Below the pieces are notes generated by a model. That model did no database searches and was not told where the DNA came from. It saw only the letters and a program-made list of their open reading frames with translations. The translations under genes and the position numbers were made by a program. Of a stretch of DNA of 64,000 nt, positions 37,642-46,949 are shown piece by piece; position 1 is the stretch's first letter; each line of letters opens with the position of its first letter. Source of the stretch: Chloroflexota bacterium (GTDB lineage Bacteria > Chloroflexota > Dehalococcoidia > DSGV01); assembly GCA_021787985.1 (NCBI GenBank), contig JAJYLG010000006.1:1-64000 (forward strand), read 5' to 3'.

Positions 37642-38230
37642 AAGAAGTAGCGTGCTGGGCGGTGAAGCCTGTTGGTGACGGGGCGGGGGCAAGCTCCGCG
37701 ACGGGCCGATTCGGCCGGCGAGGCTTGCAGACAGGCGGGAGCGTTCGCCCGCGACGCTTCGGCAAAGACGCGCGCCCGGAGCCGTCGGCTCGGTAACCGG
37801 GGGCTGGCACCCGCGCAACGGTGCACGCGCCGCTTCGCCCGTCGCGGAGATGGGCTGAAAGGGGGTGTGGGCACAGCGGATTTGCAGGGTCACGAACATC
37901 GGCAACCAGCGCACTCGTCCGCCGCCAGGGGAGGTCGCGGTCAGGGACGGGTGGCCCGGGGGAGAAGCTCTTTCCGCATGTGCCGTGTGCGGCACGGTAG
38001 GTGCTTGGCGAATGCGCGCGGCGTCGACCGCGACCTCGGCGGCAGGACGGCGTGGCCAGAGGAGGTGCGGCCGGAGACCAGCGAGCGCTAGCTACCTCGA
38101 CATTGTGTCGTGGGCCGGGACAGGGGAGAAGCCGGATCTCGCCGGTGCTCTCTCTCCCGGCGGTTTGCGAGACGCGTGATGAGGGCGGGGGACGCCCCGC
38201 CCCGGAACGGTTTCAGTGGAGGAACGAAGC
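37642..38230 (+). ncRNA. Candidate structured 5' leader (about 590 nt, class unknown)
   Basis: Long noncoding interval between promoter and 38234 gene; hairpins including GTGCCG-TGTG-CGGCAC near 37980-37995 and GGGCGGGG-GACG-CCCCGCCC at 38183-38202 just before the RBS. Confidence 0.3.
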
Positions 38231-38233
38231 GTC

Positions 38234-39244
38234 ATGAGCTTTCATCGCCGCAGGTATGCGCTGATAGTCGCCCTCGGTCTCGCCGTGGTTCTGGCGGGGC
38301 TGGGCTACTTCGGGCGCCACGCGCCCCAGGCCCGGGCGACGGACTACTCGTACACGCCAACACCCACGCCGGCAACATTACCACTCCCGGACCTGACCGT
38401 GCGCAAGGACCCCAAGCCCTGGCAGCCCAATCCACGGCCGGGCGGGTCATTTGCGTACATCATCACGGTGACGAACATCGGCACGGCAGCGACGCCGCCG
38501 CCGCCGGTGGAGGTGATGCTGCGGGACCTGCTGCCGAAGGGCGCCACGCTCAGGGATTGGACCATCCTGCAGGGGTCTGGCATTTGCGCGCTGAACTGGG
38601 TGGGCCAATGGGCCGTCGACTGCCGGCGCGGGCGGATGGCGCCGAACGAGGTGTGGCGGGTCGAGATCCGGGTGTGGGTGCCATGGCTGGCGTGCGTGCC
38701 GATGGTGAATCGGGCGAAGGTGGACCCGTACAACTGGATCAAGGAAAGCGACGAGACCAACAATAGCGCGTCGCTGAAGACGTACGTGGGGGTCGATCGG
38801 TGCATCGACACGGACGGGACGGCGACGGATGGCGACGGGTTTGAGAACCCGGTGACGCCGGGATCGGTGCAGGTGTTCTTCGGCGCGAAGCTGACGTCGT
38901 GGCCGACGGGGTGGAGCACGGAAGGGCTCGACATGTTCGACAACGACGCGAACGCGAGGTGGACGTTCGGGCTGCACGGGGACGACCTGCACGTGGAAGG
39001 GCCGGCCTATCCGGGGGCGATCCGGGACGGGTTCCATGACCATCCCAACGACCCGCACGTGCTGGACTACGACGGGAGCCTGAACGTGAGCGGGCAGCAT
39101 GTGAGCTGCGACTTCGAGACGGGGACGTTCTGCCCGGTGGGGCTCCCGGGGAACGTCAAGTTCTATGACCGCAATCTGAACGGGAACTGGGACGACGGCG
39201 AAGACATCGTGCTGGACGTGAACGGCGACGGCGTCTTCGACTAG
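38234..39244 (+). CDS. Secreted CARDB/DUF11-like protein with C-terminal EF-hand/dockerin-like Asp motif
   Basis: Signal anchor; PTPTP linker; DLTVRKDPKPWQPNPRPGGSFAYIITVTNIGTA; IKESDETNNSASLKTYVGVDRC; ends DRNLNGNWDDGEDIVLDVNGDGVFD. Confidence 0.7.
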   Translation: MSFHRRRYALIVALGLAVVLAGLGYFGRHAPQARATDYSYTPTPTPATLPLPDLTVRKDPKPWQPNPRPGGSFAYIITVTNIGTAATPPPPVEVMLRDLLPKGATLRDWTILQGSGICALNWVGQWAVDCRRGRMAPNEVWRVEIRVWVPWLACVPMVNRAKVDPYNWIKESDETNNSASLKTYVGVDRCIDTDGTATDGDGFENPVTPGSVQVFFGAKLTSWPTGWSTEGLDMFDNDANARWTFGLHGDDLHVEGPAYPGAIRDGFHDHPNDPHVLDYDGSLNVSGQHVSCDFETGTFCPVGLPGNVKFYDRNLNGNWDDGEDIVLDVNGDGVFD

Positions 39245-39258
39245 GCATCTGGGCATGT

Positions 39259-39293
39259 GCGCGCGGGGCCAGCGGGTGAACGGCCCCGCGCGC
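39259..39293 (+). terminator. Terminator-like hairpin ending the secreted-protein cluster
   Basis: GCGCGCGGGGCC-N11-GGCCCCGCGCGC, perfect 12-bp arms. Confidence 0.55.
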
Positions 39294-39486
39294 CTCCAGG
39301 CCCGGGATGGCAACAGCGCGGGCGCGCCGCGCCGCACGAGACATACCTCGCAGCGCACGACTGCTCGGGGCAGAATATGGACGTAGCCTGTCGCCAGCGG
39401 AGTGGTGTCATCGCGGTGGAAGCCAGCGGCCCGACCGCAGCAGGCGCTCCCCCGCGGTGCGACGGGCGGAACGGGGCGCTGGCGCG

Positions 39487-39951
39487 GTGACGCAGCGGGC
39501 GGGGACGATGCGCGGGCGATGCGGCCCGACGGTTGAAAGAGCGGACGCGGATCGAGGGCGCTCCGGGGACGACGCCGAGCGTAGCGCGGCGGGGCCGGTC
39601 GAGGAGTCGCTTCGTGCGAAGCTCGAGCGGTGGCGGAGCTGGGAGGCGGAGGCGCGCGCCGCGCGGGCCGAGGGGCTCGGCTACCCGCCGCTGCCGGAGC
39701 GGCTCACCTCGGAGGAGCTGCGGGCTCTGCACCGTCGGCAGCGGTCGCGAGCCACGGAGTTGGACGGCTCACCGAGGCTCGGCGGCGGGAGCGAGCGCAT
39801 CAGCTCGGCCACACGGCGGCAGCTCGTGGGGCAGGCGGCGGGGCTGCTGCGGCCCGAGCGGCTGCTGCTGGTCGTGCTCGTCGTGCTGCTGGCGATGCTG
39901 GCGGTGAGCGTCGTGCTCGCATCGGGCGCTCAGGTCCGCCCGCCGCCATGA
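39487..39951 (+). CDS. Hypothetical protein with C-terminal TM segment
   Basis: Charged helical region then LLLVVLVVLLAMLAVSVVLAS; start uncertain. Confidence 0.4.
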   Translation: MTQRAGTMRGRCGPTVERADADRGRSGDDAERSAAGPVEESLRAKLERWRSWEAEARAARAEGLGYPPLPERLTSEELRALHRRQRSRATELDGSPRLGGGSERISSATRRQLVGQAAGLLRPERLLLVVLVVLLAMLAVSVVLASGAQVRPPP

Positions 39952-40093
39952 GAGGATGACGCGACGACCGTGCAGAGCCCGGCGCTGGCATGCTCGCACC
40001 GAGCTCGGGTGGCGGAAGGCGCGGCCGGCACCTCGTCAACAGGGCGGCCGGGGCTAGTGCCCCGGCCGCTCGCCTCGCTGATGCGGGCTCCGG

Positions 40094-41590
40094 TCAGACC
40101 CGGGTCGGGACGGCGAGCTCCGGGTGGTGGGCCTGGCGGGCCTTCATCGTGCGGAAGATGCGCTCGTAAAGCTTGTCGATCGGGCGCAGCCTGGCCGTGT
40201 ACTTGTCGTAGATCTCGCGCGATCGCTGCAGGGTCCAGTTGCGCGGTTCACCGTTGGGGAGGGTGGCCTCGTCCTGGAACACGAACTGGCGGCCCGTGTA
40301 GAGGTGGTAGGGCGGCAGCTTGCCCTCGGGTAGCAGCGACCCATCCTCATCGAGCAGCTTCAGACCCGTGGCCATCAGCGGGTTCGGCCAGTTGATGGTC
40401 GCGGGTAGCGGTGTGAGCAGGTTGGCTGTCTGGTAGCGGCTGACGGAGCGCACCCACTCGGCCAGCTCCATCACCGACTCCTCGGTGTCATACGGCAGGC
40501 CGATGATGGTCATCGCCACCACCGTGTAGCCGTAGCGGTTGAGCTGCTCGAGGTCGCGGTGTACCTGGTCCGGGTCCTGCCGCTTGCGCACGAGCTCGAG
40601 GTTCTTGGCGTTGGAGGACTCGACGCCCAGGTAGAGCATCTCGACGCCGATGTCGCGCATCCCCTCGGCCATCTCCGCGTCCTGGCCGAGCTCGGCACGG
40701 CCCTGGATGATCATGAACATCCCGTCCGTGCGACCGCGCCAGTTGCGGACCCGCTCCATGCGCTCGTTGCGGAACTTGACGGCCCGCAGCGGCGGGGGGT
40801 GGAGGTCGTCGGTGACGAAGACGGCGAAGCGGCCGTTGATGGGTGAGCGATAGATAAGGCCGTCGGCGGCCATCTCCTGGAGCTGCTGCAGGCGCGCCAG
40901 CTCGGTCTGGCGCGAGACCATGCGATAGCCCTTGAACTGCTGGACGACCTCACAGAAGGAGCAGTTCTCGACGCAGCCACGGACGGTCTCGATGATGCCG
41001 GCGGCCAGGGGGTTCTGGGGCGTCAGGTCGCGGACGGAGCGGTAGTCGGGAAGCGTGACGTAATCACTGGGGATGACGGGCCGGAAGGGTGTGCGCACGA
41101 TCCGTTCGCCGTCCCTGAACGCGATGCCTCCCACCTTGTAGAGCTCGCGCGTGAGGGCGTCGCCCTCGTAGGTGAGCAGCAGGTCGGCGACGGTGCCGAC
41201 CACGTCCTCGGCCTCGCGCATGACGACCACGTCGAGCAGTCCTTCGCGGATCGCTTCCTCGTAGAGCGGGCCCATGTGCGGCCCGCCGCCCATGGACCTG
41301 ATATGTGGGTGCGTGAGCTTCGCCTGTCGGGCTACCTCGTAGGCGCGCGGAGCCTCGTTGATCAGTGCCGTGACGAGTAGCAGGTCCGTGTCGTCGAGGT
41401 CGCGGGCGGCGTCGATCTTGCCGCTGCGGTCCTCCATCCAGATCTGGCGGTCGTAGATGTATGGTCCCTGATGGTCGCGCAGTGCGGCCGAGAGATACAG
41501 CATGCCCTGCCGGAAGATGGCGACGTATTCGAAGTTCCCGCCCGTGCTCTTTGGCTGCACGAGCATCGCGTTCTTGATTCGTGAGTGCAT
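40094..41590 (-). CDS. B12-binding-domain radical SAM protein
   Basis: Radical SAM motif RGCVENCSFC (CxxxCxxC); N-terminal B12-binding-like region; FVTDDLHPPP, LYLGVESSNAKNLELVRKRQ. Confidence 0.85.
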   Translation of the reverse strand: MHSRIKNAMLVQPKSTGGNFEYVAIFRQGMLYLSAALRDHQGPYIYDRQIWMEDRSGKIDAARDLDDTDLLLVTALINEAPRAYEVARQAKLTHPHIRSMGGGPHMGPLYEEAIREGLLDVVVMREAEDVVGTVADLLLTYEGDALTRELYKVGGIAFRDGERIVRTPFRPVIPSDYVTLPDYRSVRDLTPQNPLAAGIIETVRGCVENCSFCEVVQQFKGYRMVSRQTELARLQQLQEMAADGLIYRSPINGRFAVFVTDDLHPPPLRAVKFRNERMERVRNWRGRTDGMFMIIQGRAELGQDAEMAEGMRDIGVEMLYLGVESSNAKNLELVRKRQDPDQVHRDLEQLNRYGYTVVAMTIIGLPYDTEESVMELAEWVRSVSRYQTANLLTPLPATINWPNPLMATGLKLLDEDGSLLPEGKLPPYHLYTGRQFVFQDEATLPNGEPRNWTLQRSREIYDKYTARLRPIDKLYERIFRTMKARQAHHPELAVPTRV

Positions 41591-42093
41591 CGGGTACGGC
41601 GCTCCTGTCTGATGTCGGGTGGCGCGATTCAGGCCGGGATACCGGCCAGGGGGCGAGCCCCCGATGACAGGAGTGGTATCGGAGCGCGAGTCCCCGAGGC
41701 ACGGACGAGCGGCGCGGCCGCGCTGGGAGCGACACGCACCGGGGTAGGCAAGGGCAGCACCGGGCGTCGCGGGCGGAGCCGATGCGCCAGAACCGCCACC
41801 GGGCCGCCCGGCAGGGGCGGCTGCGCGACCGGGGCGTGGCTGCGACCCGACCGGCCGCGCCCCTCGGCGAGCTGGGCGACCAGCATCACGAGCGCCAGGC
41901 GGTTGCGCACGAACAGCTCGGACACCATGTCGAACAGGTCAAGCTGCGGCGCGCGCCCGAGCGTAACCCGCAGCCGCAGACCGTTACGACAACCCATTCG
42001 CTCTCCCTGCACCCTTGTAACGGTGGCAGCATAGCACGGTGATGCGGTCTGTGCGTGGACTGCCGGCGTCAGTTTACGAAGAAATCGCTCCGC

Positions 42094-43641
42094 CTATTTC
42101 CGCAGGTCGCGCACCGCACGCGCGATCTCCGCTGCGAGCTCGCCCGCCAGCAGCCCTCCGCTTCCGTACTCCGCGGCGAGGCGCTCCGCGGCCATGCCAT
42201 GCAGGAAGACCCCGAGCGCGGCCGCGACGGGCGCCTCGACCCCTTGCGCCAACAAGCCAGCGATCGCCCCCGAGAGGACGTCGCCAGTACCGGCCGTCGC
42301 CAGCAGCGGGTTGGCGAACGGCGAGAGCGCGGCCCAACCATCGGGCGCGGCGATCACGGTGCCGGCACCCTTGAGCACGACCACCACGTCCCATGCGGCC
42401 GCCGCCGACCGGGCGGCGCCCAACCGGTCGGCCTGGATGTCGCGGATCGGGCGGTCGAGCAGGCGGGACATCTCGCCGGGGTGGGGAGTGAGGACGGATC
42501 CGGCCGGGAACGGGGCGGGCCACGGCCGCATGGCCGCGAGCGCGTTGAGCGCGTCGGCGTCGATCACCGTGCCTCGCCCTGCCGGCGGGCGGGTGCCGAA
42601 GCACGCCGCGCGCACGAGCGCGCGGGTGTAGCCGGTATCAGCGAGGCCCGGGCCCAGGCAGGCGGCTTCGAACTCGCGGCCGTACCACTCGCGCGCGGCG
42701 TCCGCGGCCAGCACCCCGTCGTGGTCGGCGGCGGGCAGCCAGGTCGCTTCGCGCAGGCGCGACGCCAGGTGGTCGACGATGCTCGCCGGGGAGCACACCG
42801 TCACCAGCCCCGCACCGACACGGTAGGCTGCCTCGGCGGCGAGGACCGGCGCGCCGCGATACCAACGGGAGCCGCCCACGACCAGCACGCGCCCGAACGT
42901 GCCCTTGTGCGCATCGCCCGGCCGCGGCGGGAGGTGCGCGCGGGCCCACGCGCGGTCCAGCACCGTGAGCGCGGCCCGCGGCCGCACGCCGGAGGGCATG
43001 CCGATGTCCACCGCCTGGAGCTGACCGACGTACTCGGCGCCCGGCGACAAGAACAACCCGACCTTGCAGTAGCCCAGCGCCACGGTGATGTCCGCGGCGA
43101 CGGTGTGCGGATCGACCGCGCCGGTATCCGCGTCGAGGCCGGTCGGGAGGTCGACCGCAACCAGGCGTGGCGCCATCGACCCGGAGCGCGCTTCGCCCAG
43201 CGCGCCGAGCACGTCCGCCATGCGTCCTTCGATCGCCCGGCCGCGGCCAGTGCCCAGGATCGCGTCGATCACGGCGTCGCTGCGACCCAGCTCGGAGTGC
43301 AGCGCAGCGAGCTCTGGGTCCGCCTCCGGCTCCACCAACGGGACGCTGGCGTCGACGGTCGCGCGGTAGACCGGGTCGTCGTTCTGCCGGGGCGCCACGA
43401 GGTAGGCGGTGACCGAGGCGCCCCACTCGTGCAGCGTGCGCGCGGCGACCAGGCCGTCGCCGCCGTTGTTGCCCGGGCCGACCAGCACCAGGATGTGGCG
43501 CTCCTCGAGCGTGCCCAACGCCATCCAGGTCTCCTGCGCGATGGCGAGGCCCGCCTGCGCCATCAGCGCTTCGGTGCCCACCCCGGCCTCGGCGCAGCGG
43601 CGTTCCAGGTCCCGCATCTCGTCAACGGTGATGGCGTCCAC
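42094..43641 (-). CDS. nnr: Bifunctional NAD(P)HX epimerase/dehydratase
   Basis: LVGPGNNGGDGLVAARTL...IDADALNALAAM...LTPHPGEMSRLL...VVLKGAGTVIAAPDG...ATAGTGDVLSGAIAGLLAQG. Confidence 0.94.
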   Translation of the reverse strand: MDAITVDEMRDLERRCAEAGVGTEALMAQAGLAIAQETWMALGTLEERHILVLVGPGNNGGDGLVAARTLHEWGASVTAYLVAPRQNDDPVYRATVDASVPLVEPEADPELAALHSELGRSDAVIDAILGTGRGRAIEGRMADVLGALGEARSGSMAPRLVAVDLPTGLDADTGAVDPHTVAADITVALGYCKVGLFLSPGAEYVGQLQAVDIGMPSGVRPRAALTVLDRAWARAHLPPRPGDAHKGTFGRVLVVGGSRWYRGAPVLAAEAAYRVGAGLVTVCSPASIVDHLASRLREATWLPAADHDGVLAADAAREWYGREFEAACLGPGLADTGYTRALVRAACFGTRPPAGRGTVIDADALNALAAMRPWPAPFPAGSVLTPHPGEMSRLLDRPIRDIQADRLGAARSAAAAWDVVVVLKGAGTVIAAPDGWAALSPFANPLLATAGTGDVLSGAIAGLLAQGVEAPVAAALGVFLHGMAAERLAAEYGSGGLLAGELAAEIARAVRDLRK

Positions 43642-43647
43642 GATCGC

Positions 43648-44106
43648 TCACAGCCCCCCGCGCTCGCGAAGGTATTGCTCCAGTCGCCGGCGCCAGGCCG
43701 GCAGGTCGTCTTCCGGCTCGGGCCGGCCGGCGCGCGCCCCCACGGCCACGGCGATGGCGAGCTCGCCGGAGTGGGTCAGCGACACGTCCAGGGCCGCCAG
43801 GCCGATCGCCTCCGCGCGCGCCCGGGCGCGGCCGTGCAGGTGGACGCGCGGCTTGCCGCGCCGGTCCGGCAACACCTCGATCTCGCGCCAGGCAACTCCG
43901 CGCACGCCGGTCCCGAGCGCCTTCATCACGGCCTCCTTGGCGGCGAAACGTGCGGCCAGCTCGTGCGGACGAGCCGCGTAGAGCGCTCGCTCGAGGTCGG
44001 TGTAGACGCGCTCGAGGAAACGCGCGCCGTACCGCTCGACTGCCCGGCGCACCCGGCCGATCTCGATGACGTCGGTGCCGACGGCGAGCCGGTCCACGAC
44101 GCCCAT
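43648..44106 (-). CDS. acpS: Holo-[acyl-carrier-protein] synthase
   Basis: AVGTDVIEIGRVRRAVERYGARFLERVYTDLE...ELAARFAAKEAVMKALGTG...VSLTHSGELAIAVAV. Confidence 0.92.
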   Translation of the reverse strand: MGVVDRLAVGTDVIEIGRVRRAVERYGARFLERVYTDLERALYAARPHELAARFAAKEAVMKALGTGVRGVAWREIEVLPDRRGKPRVHLHGRARARAEAIGLAALDVSLTHSGELAIAVAVGARAGRPEPEDDLPAWRRRLEQYLRERGGL

Positions 44107-44157
44107 CGTACGGGTCGGCGGGGCGAGCGTCATCGGGCAGGGTGGTACGATCGGCGC

Positions 44158-45048
44158 GTGACTGCCGAGATCATCGAGGGGAAGGCGATCGCCGCCGGCA
44201 TCCGGGGGGAATTGCGGGATCGCGTCGAGCGGCTGGCGAAGCTGACCGTGCGGCCAGGGCTCGCGGTCGTGCTCGTGGGGAACAACCCCGCCAGCGAGTC
44301 ATACGTGCGTGGCAAGACGCAGGCGGCGCAGGAGCTCGGTCTGGCGGGCGAAACGATCCGCCTCGCGGCCGACAGCACCCAAGAGCACGTCCTGGGACTG
44401 GTGGCCGACCTGAACGCCGACCCGCGGTACCACGGCATCCTTGTGCAACTGCCGCTGCCCGGCGGCCTGGACGAGCGGGCCACCGTGGAGGCGATCCATC
44501 CGGAGAAGGACGTGGACGGGCTGCATCCGGTGAACATGGGTCGCCTGCTGCGTGGCGAGCCGGGCCCGCGGCCGTGCACCCCGCTGGGCGTGCAGCAGAT
44601 GCTCGTCCGCAGTGGCCACTCCCCCGAGGGAAAGCGGGTGGCGATCGTGGGACGCGGCATCCTGGTCGGCAAGCCGTTGGCCGCGATCCTGATGCAGAAG
44701 GCGCCCGGCGCCGACGCGACGGTGACGGTGTGTCACAGCCGCACGCCCGACCTGCCGGCCGCGCTCCGGTCGGCCGACATCGTGGTGGCGGCGATCGGCG
44801 TCGCCTGCTTCGTCACGGCCGACATGGTGCGGCCGGGCGCGGTGGTGGTGGACGTGGGCATCAACCGCGTTGCGGACCCGTCGCGCAAGAGCGGCTACCG
44901 CATCGTCGGGGACGTCGACTTCGAGACCGTGCGGGAGGTCGCGAGCGCGATCACACCGGTGCCCGGCGGCGTTGGGCCGCTGACGGTGACGATGCTGCTG
45001 GTCAACACGGTCGCCGCCGCGGAGCGGGCGGTGGGGCTGCACGCCTGA
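44158..45048 (+). CDS. folD: Methylenetetrahydrofolate dehydrogenase/cyclohydrolase
   Basis: VGNNPASESYVRGKTQAAQELGL...GILVQLPLPGGLDE...PEKDVDGLHPVNMGRL...PCTPLGVQQML...IVGRGILVGKPLA...ITPVPGGVGPLTVTMLLVNTV; GTG start. Confidence 0.96.
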   Translation: MTAEIIEGKAIAAGIRGELRDRVERLAKLTVRPGLAVVLVGNNPASESYVRGKTQAAQELGLAGETIRLAADSTQEHVLGLVADLNADPRYHGILVQLPLPGGLDERATVEAIHPEKDVDGLHPVNMGRLLRGEPGPRPCTPLGVQQMLVRSGHSPEGKRVAIVGRGILVGKPLAAILMQKAPGADATVTVCHSRTPDLPAALRSADIVVAAIGVACFVTADMVRPGAVVVDVGINRVADPSRKSGYRIVGDVDFETVREVASAITPVPGGVGPLTVTMLLVNTVAAAERAVGLHA

Positions 45049-45052
45049 CACG

Positions 45053-45757
45053 GTGGGCTGGCCGCCTGTCCTCCCATCGCACTGGCCGCGCGACGCTGCC
45101 GCGGCGATCGCATTGCAGCGGGCGCTCGCGGGCACGGTCGTGCGCACGGGCACGCCGGGCGAGGTGCGGACGGTGGCGGGAGTGGACTGCGCTCTGGGCA
45201 GCGTCGGCACACGTGGCCGGGCGGCGGCCGTGGTCTGCGACTATCCGGGGCTGATGCCGCGGGCCGTGGGCGTGATCGAAGACACGGTGCCGTTTCCGTA
45301 CGTGCCTGGGCTGCTGAGCTTCCGCGAGACCCCCCTTGTGCTGGGGGCGCTGGGGCGTGTGGGGGGGCCGCCCGACCTGCTGCTGGTGGATGGCCACGGC
45401 TATAGTCATCCGCGCCGCTTCGGCATTGCCTGCCACCTGGGGGTCCTGCTGGACGTGCCGACGATCGGGGTGGCGAAGTCGCGACTCACGGGCGAGCCGG
45501 CGGAGGTCGGGTCGGCTCCAGGCGATGTGGCATACCTGCGCGATGGCGACGAGGTGATCGGCGCGATCGTGCGTACGCGGGCGGGTGTGAAGCCGGTCTA
45601 TGTTTCGGTCGGGCATCGGCTGAGCTTGGAGGCGGCGGTCGAGTGGACGCTGCGCTGCGGCGCCGGCTACCGGCTGCCGGAGCCGACGCGGCTGGCCGAC
45701 GTCGCCGCGGGCGGGGGTGACCCGTGGCGCCACGCAGCGCGACTCTCCTCGGGCTGA
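45053..45757 (+). CDS. nfi: Endonuclease V
   Basis: VAGVDCALG...YVPGLLSFRETPLVLGAL...LLLVDGHGYSHPRRFGIACHLGVLLDVPTIGVAKSRL. Confidence 0.93.
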   Translation: MGWPPVLPSHWPRDAAAAIALQRALAGTVVRTGTPGEVRTVAGVDCALGSVGTRGRAAAVVCDYPGLMPRAVGVIEDTVPFPYVPGLLSFRETPLVLGALGRVGGPPDLLLVDGHGYSHPRRFGIACHLGVLLDVPTIGVAKSRLTGEPAEVGSAPGDVAYLRDGDEVIGAIVRTRAGVKPVYVSVGHRLSLEAAVEWTLRCGAGYRLPEPTRLADVAAGGGDPWRHAARLSSG

Positions 45758-45835
45758 GCGCTGGATGTGGACGGGCGGTGGGGCCTCCGGGGTCAGGCCG
45801 AACGCCTGTACGATACATAGAGAGGTGAACGCGCG

Positions 45836-46949
45836 ATGAGCGAGCTGAGCGAACGTGCGGCGGCGCTGCACGAGCGGATTTCCGACTTTCTGGTGCGTCT
45901 TTGACGTCACCGGCTGGGAGCGACGCGCGACGGAGCTAGAGGCCCAGGCGAGCCGTCCCGATTTCTGGCAGGACCCACAGGCTGCGCAAGAGACGATGCG
46001 CGATCTGGCCCGCTACCGCGCGGAAGCGGAGCAATGGCGGACCCTCGAGCGCCGCGCCGTCGAGTCGCGCGACCTGGCCGAGCTGGCCGAGATGGAGGGC
46101 GACGAGGCGCTCGCGGCCGACCTCGCGCGCGACCTGGGAGCGCTGGAAAAGGAGGTCGATCGGCTGGAGTTCGAGCTGACCTTGTCCGGCCCGTATGACG
46201 AGCGTAACGCCGTGCTGGCGGTCCACGCCGGCGCCGGTGGCACGGAATCGCAGGACTGGGCCGAGATGCTGCTGCGGATGTACCTGCGCTGGGCGGAGCG
46301 CCGCGGCTTCGGCGCTGACCTGGTGGACATGACCCCCGGCGAGGAGGCCGGCATCAAGAGCGCAACGGTCGAGATCCAAGGCCGCCACGCCTACGGGGCG
46401 CTGCGCTCGGAACGCGGCGTCCATCGGCTGGTGCGGCTCTCTCCGTTTGACGCCGACCATGCGCGGCACACCAGCTTCGCGCTGGTCGAGGTCATGCCGG
46501 AGGTTGACGACTCCGCTGAGGTCGCGATCGGCCCGGACGACCTGCGCATCGACGTCTTCCGCGCCAGCGGGCACGGCGGGCAGAACGTGCAGAAGAACTC
46601 GACCGCCGTGCGCATCACGCACTTGCCCAGCGGCATCGTCGTGGCCTGCCAGAACGAGCGCTCGCAATCGCGCAACAAGGACCTGGCGATGCGCATCCTG
46701 CGGGCCCGCCTGCTCGAGCTGGAGCTGGAGCGTCAGACCGAGGAGCGTGCGCGGCTGAAGGGCGAGCACGTGGCCGCCGGCTGGGGCAACCAGATCCGGT
46801 CGTACGTGCTCCACCCGTACAAGCTGGTGAAGGACCTGCGCACGGGCTACGAGAGCACAGAGCCGCAGGCGGTGCTCGATGGAGACCTCGACCCCTTCAT
46901 GGAGGCGTACCTGCGCGCACAGGTGGGCCAAGAGGTGACCACGCCGTGA
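45836..46949 (+). CDS. prfB: Peptide chain release factor 2 with programmed +1 frameshift: join(45836..45901,45903..46949)
   Basis: MSELSERAAALHERISDFLVRL-TGA; CTTTGAC slippery site at 45899-45905; downstream GGQ motif in ASGHGGQNVQKNSTAVRITHLPSG. Confidence 0.93.

Noticed and set aside
37680-38180. c-di-GMP-I riboswitch or group II intron domain V in the leader
   Set aside because: GCAAAG and GGTAACC-like strings and a GTGCCG-TGTG-CGGCAC hairpin are present, but the conserved GEMM core (GGCAAACC/GACGCAAAGCC) and a true D5 stem are not.
41629-42012. 127-aa minus-strand ORF upstream of the radical SAM gene
   Set aside because: Possible gene but Pro/Arg-rich second half and no recognisable domain; not supported enough to list.
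42055-44157. N-terminal extension of the 997-aa plus-strand ORF ending in folD
   Set aside because: Upstream part is antisense to nnr and acpS; folD proper starts at GTG 44158.
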